Origin: Oscillospiraceae bacterium
GTDB lineage: Bacteria > Bacillota > Clostridia > Oscillospirales > Acutalibacteraceae
Assembly: GCA_902788995.1 (NCBI GenBank)
Contig: CADAMO010000006.1
Coordinates: 1-40,989 of the forward strand
Direction: 5' to 3'
DNA length: 40,989 nucleotides
The notes below the pieces were generated by a model. It made no database searches, was not told the origin of the DNA, and was given only the letters and a program-made list of their open reading frames with translations. Below are positions 1 through 6,815 of this stretch, one piece after another (within the stretch, counting starts at the first letter, position 1; each line of letters starts with the position of its first letter). Made by a program: the position numbers and the translations under genes.

Positions 1-1
1 A

Positions 2-133
2 AAAGAAATGGCTGCGCAGGAGGGCGTGACCGAAAAACTTAAAGCCGAAAATCAAATGGCCTGGGTACAGCGGATGAACAATATCCGGGAACGGGCGACG
101 GAAATCGTGAACCGGGAATTGATTTTCACATAA
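2..133 (+). CDS. tnpV: TnpV-like transposon protein, 3' end only
   Basis: This is the C-terminal 43 residues of a TnpV-like protein, with its start outside the window. The reading frame runs from the left edge to TAA at 131-133 and contains EGVTEKLKAENQMAWVQ and MNNIRERATEIVNRE. The same pattern (EGV.E.LKA..Q..W...M.NIR..A.EIV..E) recurs in the two other TnpV copies near 14.3-15.6 kb. TnpV proteins are small proteins of unknown biochemical role found in Firmicutes mobile elements. It converges tail-to-tail with the SLOG gene, overlapping it by 8 nt. Family assignment is by recognition of the conserved tail. Confidence 0.75.
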   Translation, partial: KEMAAQEGVTEKLKAENQMAWVQRMNNIRERATEIVNRELIFT

Positions 134-557
134 TCTGAATCACAACTTTATTTTTCTTCTCGGCCAGTTCCTTGAATTTTGCCGCACCGCCGAATGAGCG
201 ATGGACGTAGGTGATGACGATATCCGAATGGTCAATCATCCATTTGTTCCTATACTCAATAGCGAAACGCGGCGGGACGGTTTCGATCCCCTCCGGCAAA
301 ACGGTATGCTCGGGATCATAAAGCGGATCATTTCTTTTCGGCATGTAAGCTAAAACAACTTCGTAACGGATCCCATAGGTCAGTTCAAATTCAGCAAGCA
401 AGTTACGCGCCATGGTGTCAAAGCTGCCCTGATTGCCCACATAGAACTGTTTAACTCCCTGCCGCTCGATCAGGTCCGATAGAACTTGCCGAAGTGAGGC
501 TTTTATCCCGGGCGGCGCATCCCGGTGCCCGAAAAACGTACATTTACAAAATTCCAT
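126..557 (-). CDS. SLOG-family (DUF1273/YpsA-like) protein
   Basis: A 143-residue protein with the N-terminal signature CTFFGHRDAP, followed by a Rossmann-like pattern (VKQFYVGNQGSFDTMA, then SDIVITYVHRSFGGAAK). This is typical of small SLOG/DUF1273 proteins thought to bind nucleotides or nucleotide-derived ligands. The ATG at 557 is preferred over the longer frame starting at 647 because GGAG lies about 8 nt upstream and the family motif begins five residues in. It is divergent from a small HTH gene, and a promoter within a nested dyad lies between them. The substrate and role are unknown. In mobile elements such genes often accompany regulatory or defence genes, but nothing here fixes the function. 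Confidence 0.75.
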   Translation of the reverse strand: MEFCKCTFFGHRDAPPGIKASLRQVLSDLIERQGVKQFYVGNQGSFDTMARNLLAEFELTYGIRYEVVLAYMPKRNDPLYDPEHTVLPEGIETVPPRFAIEYRNKWMIDHSDIVITYVHRSFGGAAKFKELAEKKNKVVIQIM

Positions 558-573
558 AGTTTGCTCCGCAAAA

Positions 574-646
574 TGACCAGTATCACGGTCAATATCTTGC
601 TTCAGTATAACATACAATAAAGCAAGATTGCAACCGATACTGGTCA
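574..646. promoter_or_regulatory. Nested dyad with reverse-strand promoter between SLOG and HTH genes
   Basis: Outer inverted repeat TGACCAGTATC (574-584) pairs with GATACTGGTCA (636-646). Inner repeat TCTTGCTT (595-602) pairs with AAGCAAGA (620-627). Both are centred near 610. A reverse-strand promoter sits inside: TTGCAA (628-633), an 18-nt spacer, then TATACT (reverse complement of 604-609), reading into the SLOG gene. The symmetrical layout suggests autoregulation by the adjacent HTH protein; that is inference. Confidence 0.6.
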
Positions 647-670
647 ATTCTTGTTTTGGAGTGTGACACT

Positions 671-919
671 ATGGAGCAGAAACTACGCCGCGACAGAAAC
701 ATGGGGGATAATCTTCGCCGCCTCAGACTGGAACATCATCTGTCGCAGGAAAAGCTGTGTGCAGAGCTGCAGCGCCGTGGCTGCGATATCGGCAGAACCA
801 CCTATGCGAAGTATGAATTCGGCGAACTCAATATCCGTGTGAGCGTATTGATAGAATTAAAGAAAATCTATAACTGCACCTATGATGATTTCTTTCAGGG
901 GCTTGATGAACAGGAATAA
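671..919 (+). CDS. Small Xre-type HTH transcriptional regulator
   Basis: An 82-residue protein that is almost entirely one Xre/Cro-type helix-turn-helix: GDNLRRLRLEHHLSQEKLCAELQ, then RTTYAKYEFGELNIRVSVLIELKKIY. The ATG at 671 has GGAG about 10 nt upstream; a longer in-frame start at 656 lacks a site. It diverges from the SLOG gene, with a nested inverted repeat between them, so repression of that shared region is the natural guess. No effector or second domain is visible. Confidence 0.85.
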   Translation: MEQKLRRDRNMGDNLRRLRLEHHLSQEKLCAELQRRGCDIGRTTYAKYEFGELNIRVSVLIELKKIYNCTYDDFFQGLDEQE

Positions 920-1013
920 ATGATCTTTTTTAGCGGGGCCATGATTATTTGACAGACGTTACTGAATGGAAATAACAAGCACAAAATGAAAGCACAAAAA
1001 AAATATCATTTAT

Positions 1014-1045
1014 CCCGTTGCGAATTTTCCGCGACGGGATTTTTT
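1014..1045 (+). terminator. Rho-independent terminator after HTH gene
   Basis: Stem CCCGTTGCG (1014-1022) pairs with CGCGACGGG (1030-1038) with one G-U pair, followed by ATTTTTT. It separates the HTH gene from the LexA-like promoter. Confidence 0.75.
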
Positions 1046-1056
1046 ATATTAAAGTG

Positions 1057-1097
1057 TTGACAAAACAAATGTTTCATGATATTCTGATAACAGAATA
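1057..1097 (+). promoter_or_regulatory. Promoter and two operator-like dyads of the LexA-like operon
   Basis: TTGACA at 1057-1062, a 17-nt spacer, and TATTCT at 1080-1085 form a good sigma-A promoter. Two dyads overlap it. AAACAAATGTTT (1063-1074) resembles the GAAC-N4-GTTC LexA box with two substitutions. TATTCTG-ATAA-CAGAATA (1080-1097) is a perfect 7-bp inverted repeat covering the -10. Autorepression by the LexA-like product just downstream is the likely meaning. Confidence 0.7.
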
Positions 1098-1135
1098 ACT
1101 CATTCTATTATTGAGCAATAAAGGAGGCCCCACCG

Positions 1136-1753
1136 ATGGCAAGGCCGAAGAATTACGAACGAATGGAAGCCATTCTGAAATATATAACGGATTATATGAC
1201 GGAGCGTCAGAGTCAGCCCACCGTGGCGCAAATCGCAGTTCGCTTTCAGCTTTCCACCAGTATCGTGCACAGGTATCTGAAGGATCTGGCGCAGGAACGG
1301 AAGCTCGGCTATGAAAACGGCGTTATCACCTTAAAGGTCGGGAGCCGCATCCAATACAATTCCACAAAGTGTCTGGCGCTGGATAACATCGGCTCCTGTG
1401 GCCCCGGCACGGTGGAGGAACAGCACGTGGTGGCGTTCAATATGCTTTCGCCCTTTTACTTCCCGGAGAAGAATCTCGTTTCCATCACAGCCGCCGGTGA
1501 TTCCATGACCGACGCAGGGATCTCTCCCGGCGATACACTGTTCATTGAGATCGACGCCGAACCGAAAGAGGGCGATATCGTCGCCGCGCTGGACGATGAA
1601 GGCGAAACGCAGATCAAACGGTTGAAAGGGTTCCGGAAGAACGGGCAGCCGAAGCTTGCCTATGAAAACGAAGCGCTCTATCCAGGCAAGCTTGTCAAAA
1701 AGAACATTGTCCGTATACAGGGCGTCGTCCGGCATATCCTGAAGGACTGCTGA
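1136..1753 (+). CDS. lexA: LexA-like self-cleaving repressor
   Basis: A 205-residue protein of usual LexA length. Residues 1-65 form a winged helix (PTVAQIAVRFQLSTSIVHRYLKDL). The S24 peptidase domain follows, with Ser123 in AAGDSMTDAG and Lys161 in ETQIKRL as the catalytic dyad. The scissile bond is probably Cys88-Gly89 (GSCGPG) instead of the usual Ala-Gly. AAAGGAGG precedes the ATG at 1136. It heads an operon with a DUF6076-like and a sigma-like gene, and operator dyads cover its promoter. On a mobile element such a repressor would link operon expression to DNA damage (inference). It could be an element-specific paralogue and not the chromosomal lexA. Confidence 0.85.
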   Translation: MARPKNYERMEAILKYITDYMTERQSQPTVAQIAVRFQLSTSIVHRYLKDLAQERKLGYENGVITLKVGSRIQYNSTKCLALDNIGSCGPGTVEEQHVVAFNMLSPFYFPEKNLVSITAAGDSMTDAGISPGDTLFIEIDAEPKEGDIVAALDDEGETQIKRLKGFRKNGQPKLAYENEALYPGKLVKKNIVRIQGVVRHILKDC

Positions 1754-1850
1754 TTTCTTTCCCCATATACTTTATCCCCCGATTTTTGAAAAAAAGGAGA
1801 AATTCCGAAACAGCCGAAAACCGTTTCCGAAACAAACAGAAAGGCCCGCC

Positions 1851-2987
1851 ATGTTTTTCCCTCTCGAAGCCGTATTTACAAAACAGGATATTTGTTTTCA
1901 TGGGAACAGGGATATTCTCGGTTCCTACTGTTTCAGCCTGCTTGATTCCTTTGACGTGAATAAAATCGAGATCTCGCTGCAGGAACACTTTTTCACTTTG
2001 CTCGCCGGAATCAACGCAATGGAACAGGATCATGAGATCGAAGAAGCACTTCCAAAGGCCTGCGGCGCGATACTGGCCGAAACAGAAATACTGAAAGAGA
2101 TCAAGCCGTTCGGATATATCGACACGGACGAGATCCGCAGCGCATTTTCAGACGATAACATCTATCTCGTGAAAAATCTGCTTTCGGGTAAGGATTTCGG
2201 GATAGATACCGAGTTTCTGCCCTCATCGCCGATTTCGGAATATATGCCGGCGAACGCTTTGCGGCTCCGGGCGGAGGAGGCCGCGGAACGGATTTCCGGG
2301 CTTATGAAGTTTTACGCAGCGCTTTATGATGAAATACCGGAGATTTACGGAAAGATCCACCGGATCGCCGACCGGTATTCCCATATTGATAACCACGATT
2401 CCGATCGTCTTTTCGCGCTTGCATTTATGGAGTTCCGGTTGGACGCCGCCGTACAGCCGAACGTGAAGTATACGCCGTATATACCTTCTGAATGCGATGA
2501 CAAATTCGTGCCCGGAAAGACGATGCAGTTCAAAACCTATACGGATCTGATCGTCACCGAGCTTTTCGAGAGCCTGATGATCGGGCATTACCTGCGGCTG
2601 TGTCTGGTTTGTGGAAGACCGTTTATGAAAACAGACCAAAATATTCAGAAATACTGTACCGGGATCAGCCCGTACTATCATAAGCACGAAAAAACGCCGA
2701 TGACCTGCAAGCAATACGCGAAACAGTACGGTGTTCCGGAAACGGTGGACGGCGATCCGTTCAAGGATGTCTGCAAAAGGAGGACCGATTGTATCCGAAC
2801 GGAAAAGAACCGCGGGACGATAACGCCTGCATTTGCACAGGCTGCCACTCTCATGGCGCAGAACCATTATACCCGTGCGCTGACGGAACCGGATTACACA
2901 CTCAGCCAATACAAAGAAAACCTGAAAAAAGATAACCTGTACAAAGAGACGGCGGAATACCTGCAGGACTGCCGAAGTACGGGCTAA
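1851..2987 (+). CDS. DUF6076-like zinc-finger protein
   Basis: A 378-residue protein of unknown function. The C-terminal half carries a Cys pattern suited to metal binding: LRLCLVCGRPFMKTDQNIQKYC, then a Cys in PMTCKQYAK, CKRRTDCIR and a helical tail, as in DUF6076 proteins. The N-terminal half is acidic and helical without recognised motifs. ATG at 1851 has only a weak GAAAGG site. It lies 97 nt after the LexA-like gene and 11 nt before the sigma-like gene, so it is probably co-transcribed. Assignment rests on the recognised C-terminal signature. Confidence 0.7.
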   Translation: MFFPLEAVFTKQDICFHGNRDILGSYCFSLLDSFDVNKIEISLQEHFFTLLAGINAMEQDHEIEEALPKACGAILAETEILKEIKPFGYIDTDEIRSAFSDDNIYLVKNLLSGKDFGIDTEFLPSSPISEYMPANALRLRAEEAAERISGLMKFYAALYDEIPEIYGKIHRIADRYSHIDNHDSDRLFALAFMEFRLDAAVQPNVKYTPYIPSECDDKFVPGKTMQFKTYTDLIVTELFESLMIGHYLRLCLVCGRPFMKTDQNIQKYCTGISPYYHKHEKTPMTCKQYAKQYGVPETVDGDPFKDVCKRRTDCIRTEKNRGTITPAFAQAATLMAQNHYTRALTEPDYTLSQYKENLKKDNLYKETAEYLQDCRSTG

Positions 2988-2998
2988 AGGAGAAACCA

Positions 2999-4201
2999 TT
3001 GAACAGATACGACAGATATTCCCGTTATTATGATGACGACGAAGACAAGGAAAACGAAAACGAAGATGAAGAAAAGACGGAAGACGAGGATGAGGAGGAT
3101 CTGATCACAGAGTGGGAATACTCCTCTGAACCCCTTGAGGACGACGCGGAGATCGATACCTTTATCACGCACCGGATGTTTTTCTGCGAAACCGCGCCGG
3201 AGGCGTTTCCCGGCTACGACGAGCTTGCGCGATTATACAAAGAGACCGGCGATGAGAAGTATTACTTCTGGATTTTGCACTTTTATGAGCACACGATGAC
3301 CGAAAAATGTCAGGCGCAGATGGCGGAGAATTACCTGTTTTCCGGCCTTGAAGATCTGAAAGTCGCCTTTTCTCTGGGGTTATATGAAGCGCTGCAGAAA
3401 TATGACCCATCCATCGGCAATCATTTTATGAAGTTCAAGGAATATGAGGTCAAGCGGGCGCTGTACGACGAGCTGCCGCTCCTGATTTCAGGTTATACGA
3501 TCCAGAACGACAAGCAGCACCGGCGCGTCAAGAAAACGATGGGCGTATACAAGAAAAACGCCGATCTGCCCTATGAGCAGCGGCTTACGGTAGTAGCCGA
3601 TGAAATTCAACTGACCGAAAAGCACGCGAAAGAGATCCTGCTTGCCGCCGATCTCAATTCTCATATGGAGACTTTGACAAAGCCCGTTGCGGATCACGAA
3701 GGGAATGAAGCCGAGGAGGAATGGGTCGAAGCCCTTGATCCTACCCCGGAAATGCAGTTTATCCTTGAGGCGCAAGCCGAAGCGCTATGGGGCGCGTTTG
3801 AACGGCTGTCGCTTAAGGAGCGGATGATGATCGCGGAATCCTGCGGCTTTTGCGTCAATTGTTACGGGAAACTTGTTCTTACAGAAGATGAAGACGGAAA
3901 CAAAACCCTGACACCGTGTAAACCGATGATGAAAACGGATATTGCCGTCAAGCATCAGTGCAAACCGAAAACTGTAGCTGACACGCTCAAAAAGGCATAC
4001 AAGAAGCTGCGCGAGTATCTGCACGAAACCGATTATTTCGCCGATACGAATTTTGAAGCCTTCGGCAAAAGAGAGAATGAGAGATACGAGCACCGCAAGA
4101 AACGCGCCGAGGAACGCAAACGCGAAGAGGCAGAGAGCAAAAAGAAAAAGACAAATAAAAAAATAAGCCGAAAAGAGAAAGCATTGCAGGAGGCGGTATA
4201 A
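2999..4201 (+). CDS. Sigma-70-like protein with acidic N-terminus
   Basis: A 400-residue protein starting at TTG (2999-3001), supported by AAAGGAG 8 nt upstream. Residues 1-50 are extremely acidic (runs of D/E). The middle (about 115-220) resembles sigma region 2/3 helices: DLKVAFSLGLYEALQKYDP, FMKFKEYEVKRALYDEL. Residues 260-340 look like region 4, with LSLKERMMIAESCGF and then KPKTVADTLKKAYKKLREYL as the HTH. The C-terminus is highly basic (KKKKTNKKISRKEK). It is last in the LexA-like operon. It may be an element-specific sigma factor; a diverged replication or regulatory protein is the alternative. Confidence 0.6.
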   Translation: MNRYDRYSRYYDDDEDKENENEDEEKTEDEDEEDLITEWEYSSEPLEDDAEIDTFITHRMFFCETAPEAFPGYDELARLYKETGDEKYYFWILHFYEHTMTEKCQAQMAENYLFSGLEDLKVAFSLGLYEALQKYDPSIGNHFMKFKEYEVKRALYDELPLLISGYTIQNDKQHRRVKKTMGVYKKNADLPYEQRLTVVADEIQLTEKHAKEILLAADLNSHMETLTKPVADHEGNEAEEEWVEALDPTPEMQFILEAQAEALWGAFERLSLKERMMIAESCGFCVNCYGKLVLTEDEDGNKTLTPCKPMMKTDIAVKHQCKPKTVADTLKKAYKKLREYLHETDYFADTNFEAFGKRENERYEHRKKRAEERKREEAESKKKKTNKKISRKEKALQEAV

Positions 4202-4213
4202 CCGGTAACGTAC

Positions 4214-4241
4214 AAAAGCAGCCCTGATCGGCTGCTTTTTT
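4214..4241 (+). terminator. Strong terminator of the LexA-like operon
   Basis: AAAAGCAGCC (4214-4223) and GGCTGCTTTT (4230-4239) form a 10-bp stem with a 6-nt loop running into a T tract, 12 nt after the sigma-like stop codon. Confidence 0.9.
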
Positions 4242-4269
4242 GGATAAGAAAAGTCTTTCATTAGGAAAC

Positions 4270-4344
4270 ATGGGTAATATAAACGCAACACCGAACGTTA
4301 TGGAAATAATAGTCGAAGAGTCGCTACCGGAACTGCTGAAGTAA
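4270..4344 (+). CDS. Possible 24-residue micro-ORF
   Basis: ATG at 4270 preceded by TTAGGAAAC opens a 24-codon frame (MGNINATPNVMEIIVEES...) ending at TAA 4342-4344, just after the operon terminator. There is no recognisable family. It may be a chance frame or the relic of a longer gene. Confidence 0.2.
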   Translation: MGNINATPNVMEIIVEESLPELLK

Positions 4345-4377
4345 TGTTTTAATTGAAGATGATAGAGGCCGCCAAAT

Positions 4378-4527
4378 TTAAACAAACAAACTCATATCAG
4401 ACTGTTCGCCGGAACCGAGGAATGTGGACACACCGCCGAGCTCCACGCCTTCTATCAGTTCCTCTTTGCGGATTCCCATAATATCCATAGACATCTGACA
4501 GGCGACCAGCCGGACGCCGTGCGCTTT
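4378..4527 (-). pseudogene. DsrE-like protein, C-terminal remnant
   Basis: The reverse strand encodes AKAHGVRLVACQMSMDIMG followed by IRKEELIEGVELGGVSTFLG and a terminal SDMSLFV, ending at TAA (4380-4378). This matches the C-terminal third of DsrE/DsrF-like sulfur-relay proteins, including the Cys in VACQMSMD. No matching upstream part exists: sequence above about 4530 belongs to an unrelated structured non-coding stretch, so only about 50 codons survive. It marks a recombination junction. Confidence 0.7.
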
Positions 4528-4529
4528 GG

Positions 4530-4700
4530 CGGATGGGTCGTCGCCGAATCGGGTGCAACTCCGATCTTCACAGCCGGGATTCTCGCTATACGCTTTACAA
4601 GGAAACGGAAACTCCGTTTCGACATTGTCTCGGCGTACCGCTGTGCGGGCTCGGCATACAAGGAATGTACGCAGGCTTTTGATATTCAGTTGTCAAGGTT
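4530..4700. other. Structured non-coding stretch, candidate transfer or relaxase-upstream region
   Basis: No gene fits here. A perfect 8-bp stem with 3-nt loop (GAAACGGA-AAC-TCCGTTTC, 4602-4620) is surrounded by GC-rich short repeats. On the reverse strand TTGACA (near 4691) heads the stretch. From memory, similar sequence precedes mobilisation genes in gut Firmicutes elements. No relaxase gene is present here, so an oriT-like role is only a hypothesis. Confidence 0.3.
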
Positions 4701-4704
4701 TCAA

Positions 4705-4995
4705 ACGTCCCTTCACTTTCCCATTGGACATTTTTTGTGGATTTTTCAAAAGTTTTTTCGTTTTTTTACCGGCCGGAGAAAAACACCTCCTACTAATCAG
4801 GACAAAAACGGCTGTTTTGGTGACCCTTATTTGAAAAATAGTTCAAGATTTTTTCGGAGCTGAAAAAAGTCACTCCATATATAAGGACATTTCGACCCCA
4901 AAAATTGAGCCTTTTTCAGTTTTTTCTTGAAAAAAATGAGATTTTTTTGACGGTTGGAAAAGCCCTTCCACTAATAAGGACAGAATCAGCCATTT
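4705..4995. repeat. Four diverged iteron-like units with hairpins
   Basis: Related units end in GGACA at 4726-4730, 4800-4804, 4885-4889 and 4979-4983, spaced 74-94 nt. The last three share a core like CTCC-A-TAATAAGGACA. Each of those three has a stem just before the core with different bases but kept pairing: GGAG/CTCC (4775-4790), GGAGcTGA/TCACTCC (4856-4876), TGGAA/TTCCA (4956-4971). T- and A-rich runs separate the units. The first unit is the most divergent. The meaning is unknown. Confidence 0.5.
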
Positions 4996-5052
4996 TGCCA
5001 AGCTTTTTTACGATCAAAAAATATTAAGCTTTCAAACCGGCCGAAAAAAGGC

Positions 5053-5087
5053 AAAAAAAGAAAGCCGCTTCTTTTCAGAAACGACTT
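5053..5087 (-). terminator. Terminator of the hydrolase/acyl-ligase operon
   Basis: On the reverse strand AAGTCGTTTC and GAAGCGGCTT pair over 10 bp, counting G-U pairs (5087-5062). An immediate T-rich run (5059-5053) follows. It lies 27 nt after the acyl-ligase stop. Confidence 0.8.
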
Positions 5088-5113
5088 GTGCAAAGTGCAA
5101 TCCATTATGTTTG

Positions 5114-6772
5114 TTATCTCGTGACGCCGAAAACACTGTCGCCGGGCTTTTGCTGCGTCAGTTTCATGAAATCAACCTTCATCAACGGCGTCTGCGGCAA
5201 TTCTTTCAAAAAAACGATTTCACGCGGCACATAAAACTTGGAGAAAGACAGTTCTGCGGTTTTGCGGATCAGGTCTTCATATGCTTCTCTGTCGCCTTCT
5301 TGCTTCAGAGATACATACAGTCGGACGATACTGCGGTCTCCCTGCCAGCCCTGCACGGCACAAGCCTCTTTGATGAAATACAGTTCCGACAGCTTCTTTT
5401 CAAGATCATTCGGATAAACATTATAGCCGGCAATGATGATGACCCGTTTTTTTCTGCCGCAAAAGAAGAAAAAGCCGTCGTCGTCACGATACCCGAGATC
5501 GCCGGAGAGCACCCACTTTGTTCCGTTCTCGTCCGTATACAATCCCAAATCCTCGGGTCCATCCTTCACATAGTACCCTGACATGATCGTCGGACCCGAA
5601 ATGACGATTTCACCGATCTTGCCGTTCGGCACTTCACGGTGGTCGTCGTCCCAAATCTGCACGGTCACGCCGCGCAGCGCCTTGCCGATGGAGCCCGGCT
5701 TGAAATCGGTGTTGGTGTTGGTTGTGCATACGGAGCCGATCTCTGTCAGTCCGTAGCCCTGACGCAGTCTGCCGACAGCGCCCCATTTTTCATAATAGCC
5801 GTTGAATTCTTCCAAAAAGTGCTCGGTAATATCGTCGCCGCCGCAGAACATCAACCGCACGTTTTTCAGCCACGGGCCGTCAAAGTGTTTTTCCCGCATC
5901 AGCTTTTGGAACATCAGCGGGATACCGCCGTAGCCGACCACAAGATTGTTCTTTGCCAAACGATTGAAGAGCCGTGCGTCAAATTGCATCATGGGAATGA
6001 TCCTTGCGGAATTGCACAAGGCCATGTGGATGGCCAGCGTGATACCGAAACAGTGAAACATCGGCAGCACGATGATTTCAGCTTCTTCACCGGGAATGTG
6101 GATCTCGTCAAGGTCGGACACGCACTGTACCAGCTCGTTTGTTGCGCGGGAGGTCAACTTGATAGTCTTGCTTTTTCCGGTCGTTCCGCCGCCGTTGAGA
6201 TACATTGCAATATCGTTCGCGTTGTCGCAGACGGGAGAAAAGTTTTGGCGCGTTTGAACCACATCACGGTAACGCACGGCGTTTTTAAACTTCGGAAAAA
6301 CAGCCTTGAGCATCGCCTCACCTGCCCTTGTGCCATGCTTTTTGATTCCCTGTGCATAATCGGACGAAGAACAAACGATGCAGGGCAAACCGGAATCGTT
6401 AATCGTTTTTACATGGTCTTTTGAAAGCAGATCCAGAATCATCACGCCTTTTGCATTGACATCCCGAAGCATTTTTTTCAAGTATTCAGGGGACATGAGC
6501 GGATGCACAATGTTGGCGATGACGCCGATCTGATTCAGTGCGTAAAACGAAAGAATGCCCTGCATCGTTGTTGTCGTAAACAACGTAAAAACGTCACCGC
6601 GGCGAAGCCCCAATTCGTTCTGAAAATAGGACGACAGCGCGTCGATATCTCGGAACATTTCGCTCTTTCGGTATTTGACGCCGAAATGCTGCATCATATA
6701 GACATCGTCGTAAATCCCGGTGCATTTTTTCAAGTATTCGTAGCAGTTGCAGTTTTCAACAGCTGGAAGCAT
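5114..6772 (-). CDS. AMP-forming acyl-CoA synthetase/ligase
   Basis: A 552-residue member of the ANL adenylate-forming family that activates a carboxylic acid as acyl-AMP, usually then as the CoA thioester. Visible core motifs: P-loop YLNGGGTTGKSK (191-202), GYGLTE (339-344), SGDLGYRDDDG (423-433), GRKK hinge (439-442), and catalytic Lys532 in TPLMKVDF. The length fits long- or medium-chain acyl-CoA synthetases; the substrate cannot be read from sequence. AAAGGAG sits 9 nt before ATG 6772. It lies 43 nt after an alpha/beta hydrolase gene in the same direction, so hydrolysis of an ester followed by activation of the released acid is a plausible joint pathway. Confidence 0.85.
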   Translation of the reverse strand: MLPAVENCNCYEYLKKCTGIYDDVYMMQHFGVKYRKSEMFRDIDALSSYFQNELGLRRGDVFTLFTTTTMQGILSFYALNQIGVIANIVHPLMSPEYLKKMLRDVNAKGVMILDLLSKDHVKTINDSGLPCIVCSSSDYAQGIKKHGTRAGEAMLKAVFPKFKNAVRYRDVVQTRQNFSPVCDNANDIAMYLNGGGTTGKSKTIKLTSRATNELVQCVSDLDEIHIPGEEAEIIVLPMFHCFGITLAIHMALCNSARIIPMMQFDARLFNRLAKNNLVVGYGGIPLMFQKLMREKHFDGPWLKNVRLMFCGGDDITEHFLEEFNGYYEKWGAVGRLRQGYGLTEIGSVCTTNTNTDFKPGSIGKALRGVTVQIWDDDHREVPNGKIGEIVISGPTIMSGYYVKDGPEDLGLYTDENGTKWVLSGDLGYRDDDGFFFFCGRKKRVIIIAGYNVYPNDLEKKLSELYFIKEACAVQGWQGDRSIVRLYVSLKQEGDREAYEDLIRKTAELSFSKFYVPREIVFLKELPQTPLMKVDFMKLTQQKPGDSVFGVTR

Positions 6773-6815
6773 AAATCCAAACTCCTTTGTATATCCTTTT
6801 GCGTTTTTTCAAGTT

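Noticed and set aside
4705..4995. CRISPR array
   Set aside because: Units are too diverged, spacing varies from 74 to 94 nt, repeats are not near-identical, and no cas genes are nearby.
5639..6424. 261-codon forward frame opposite the acyl ligase
   Set aside because: Shadow of the ligase gene; no family motifs or start signals.
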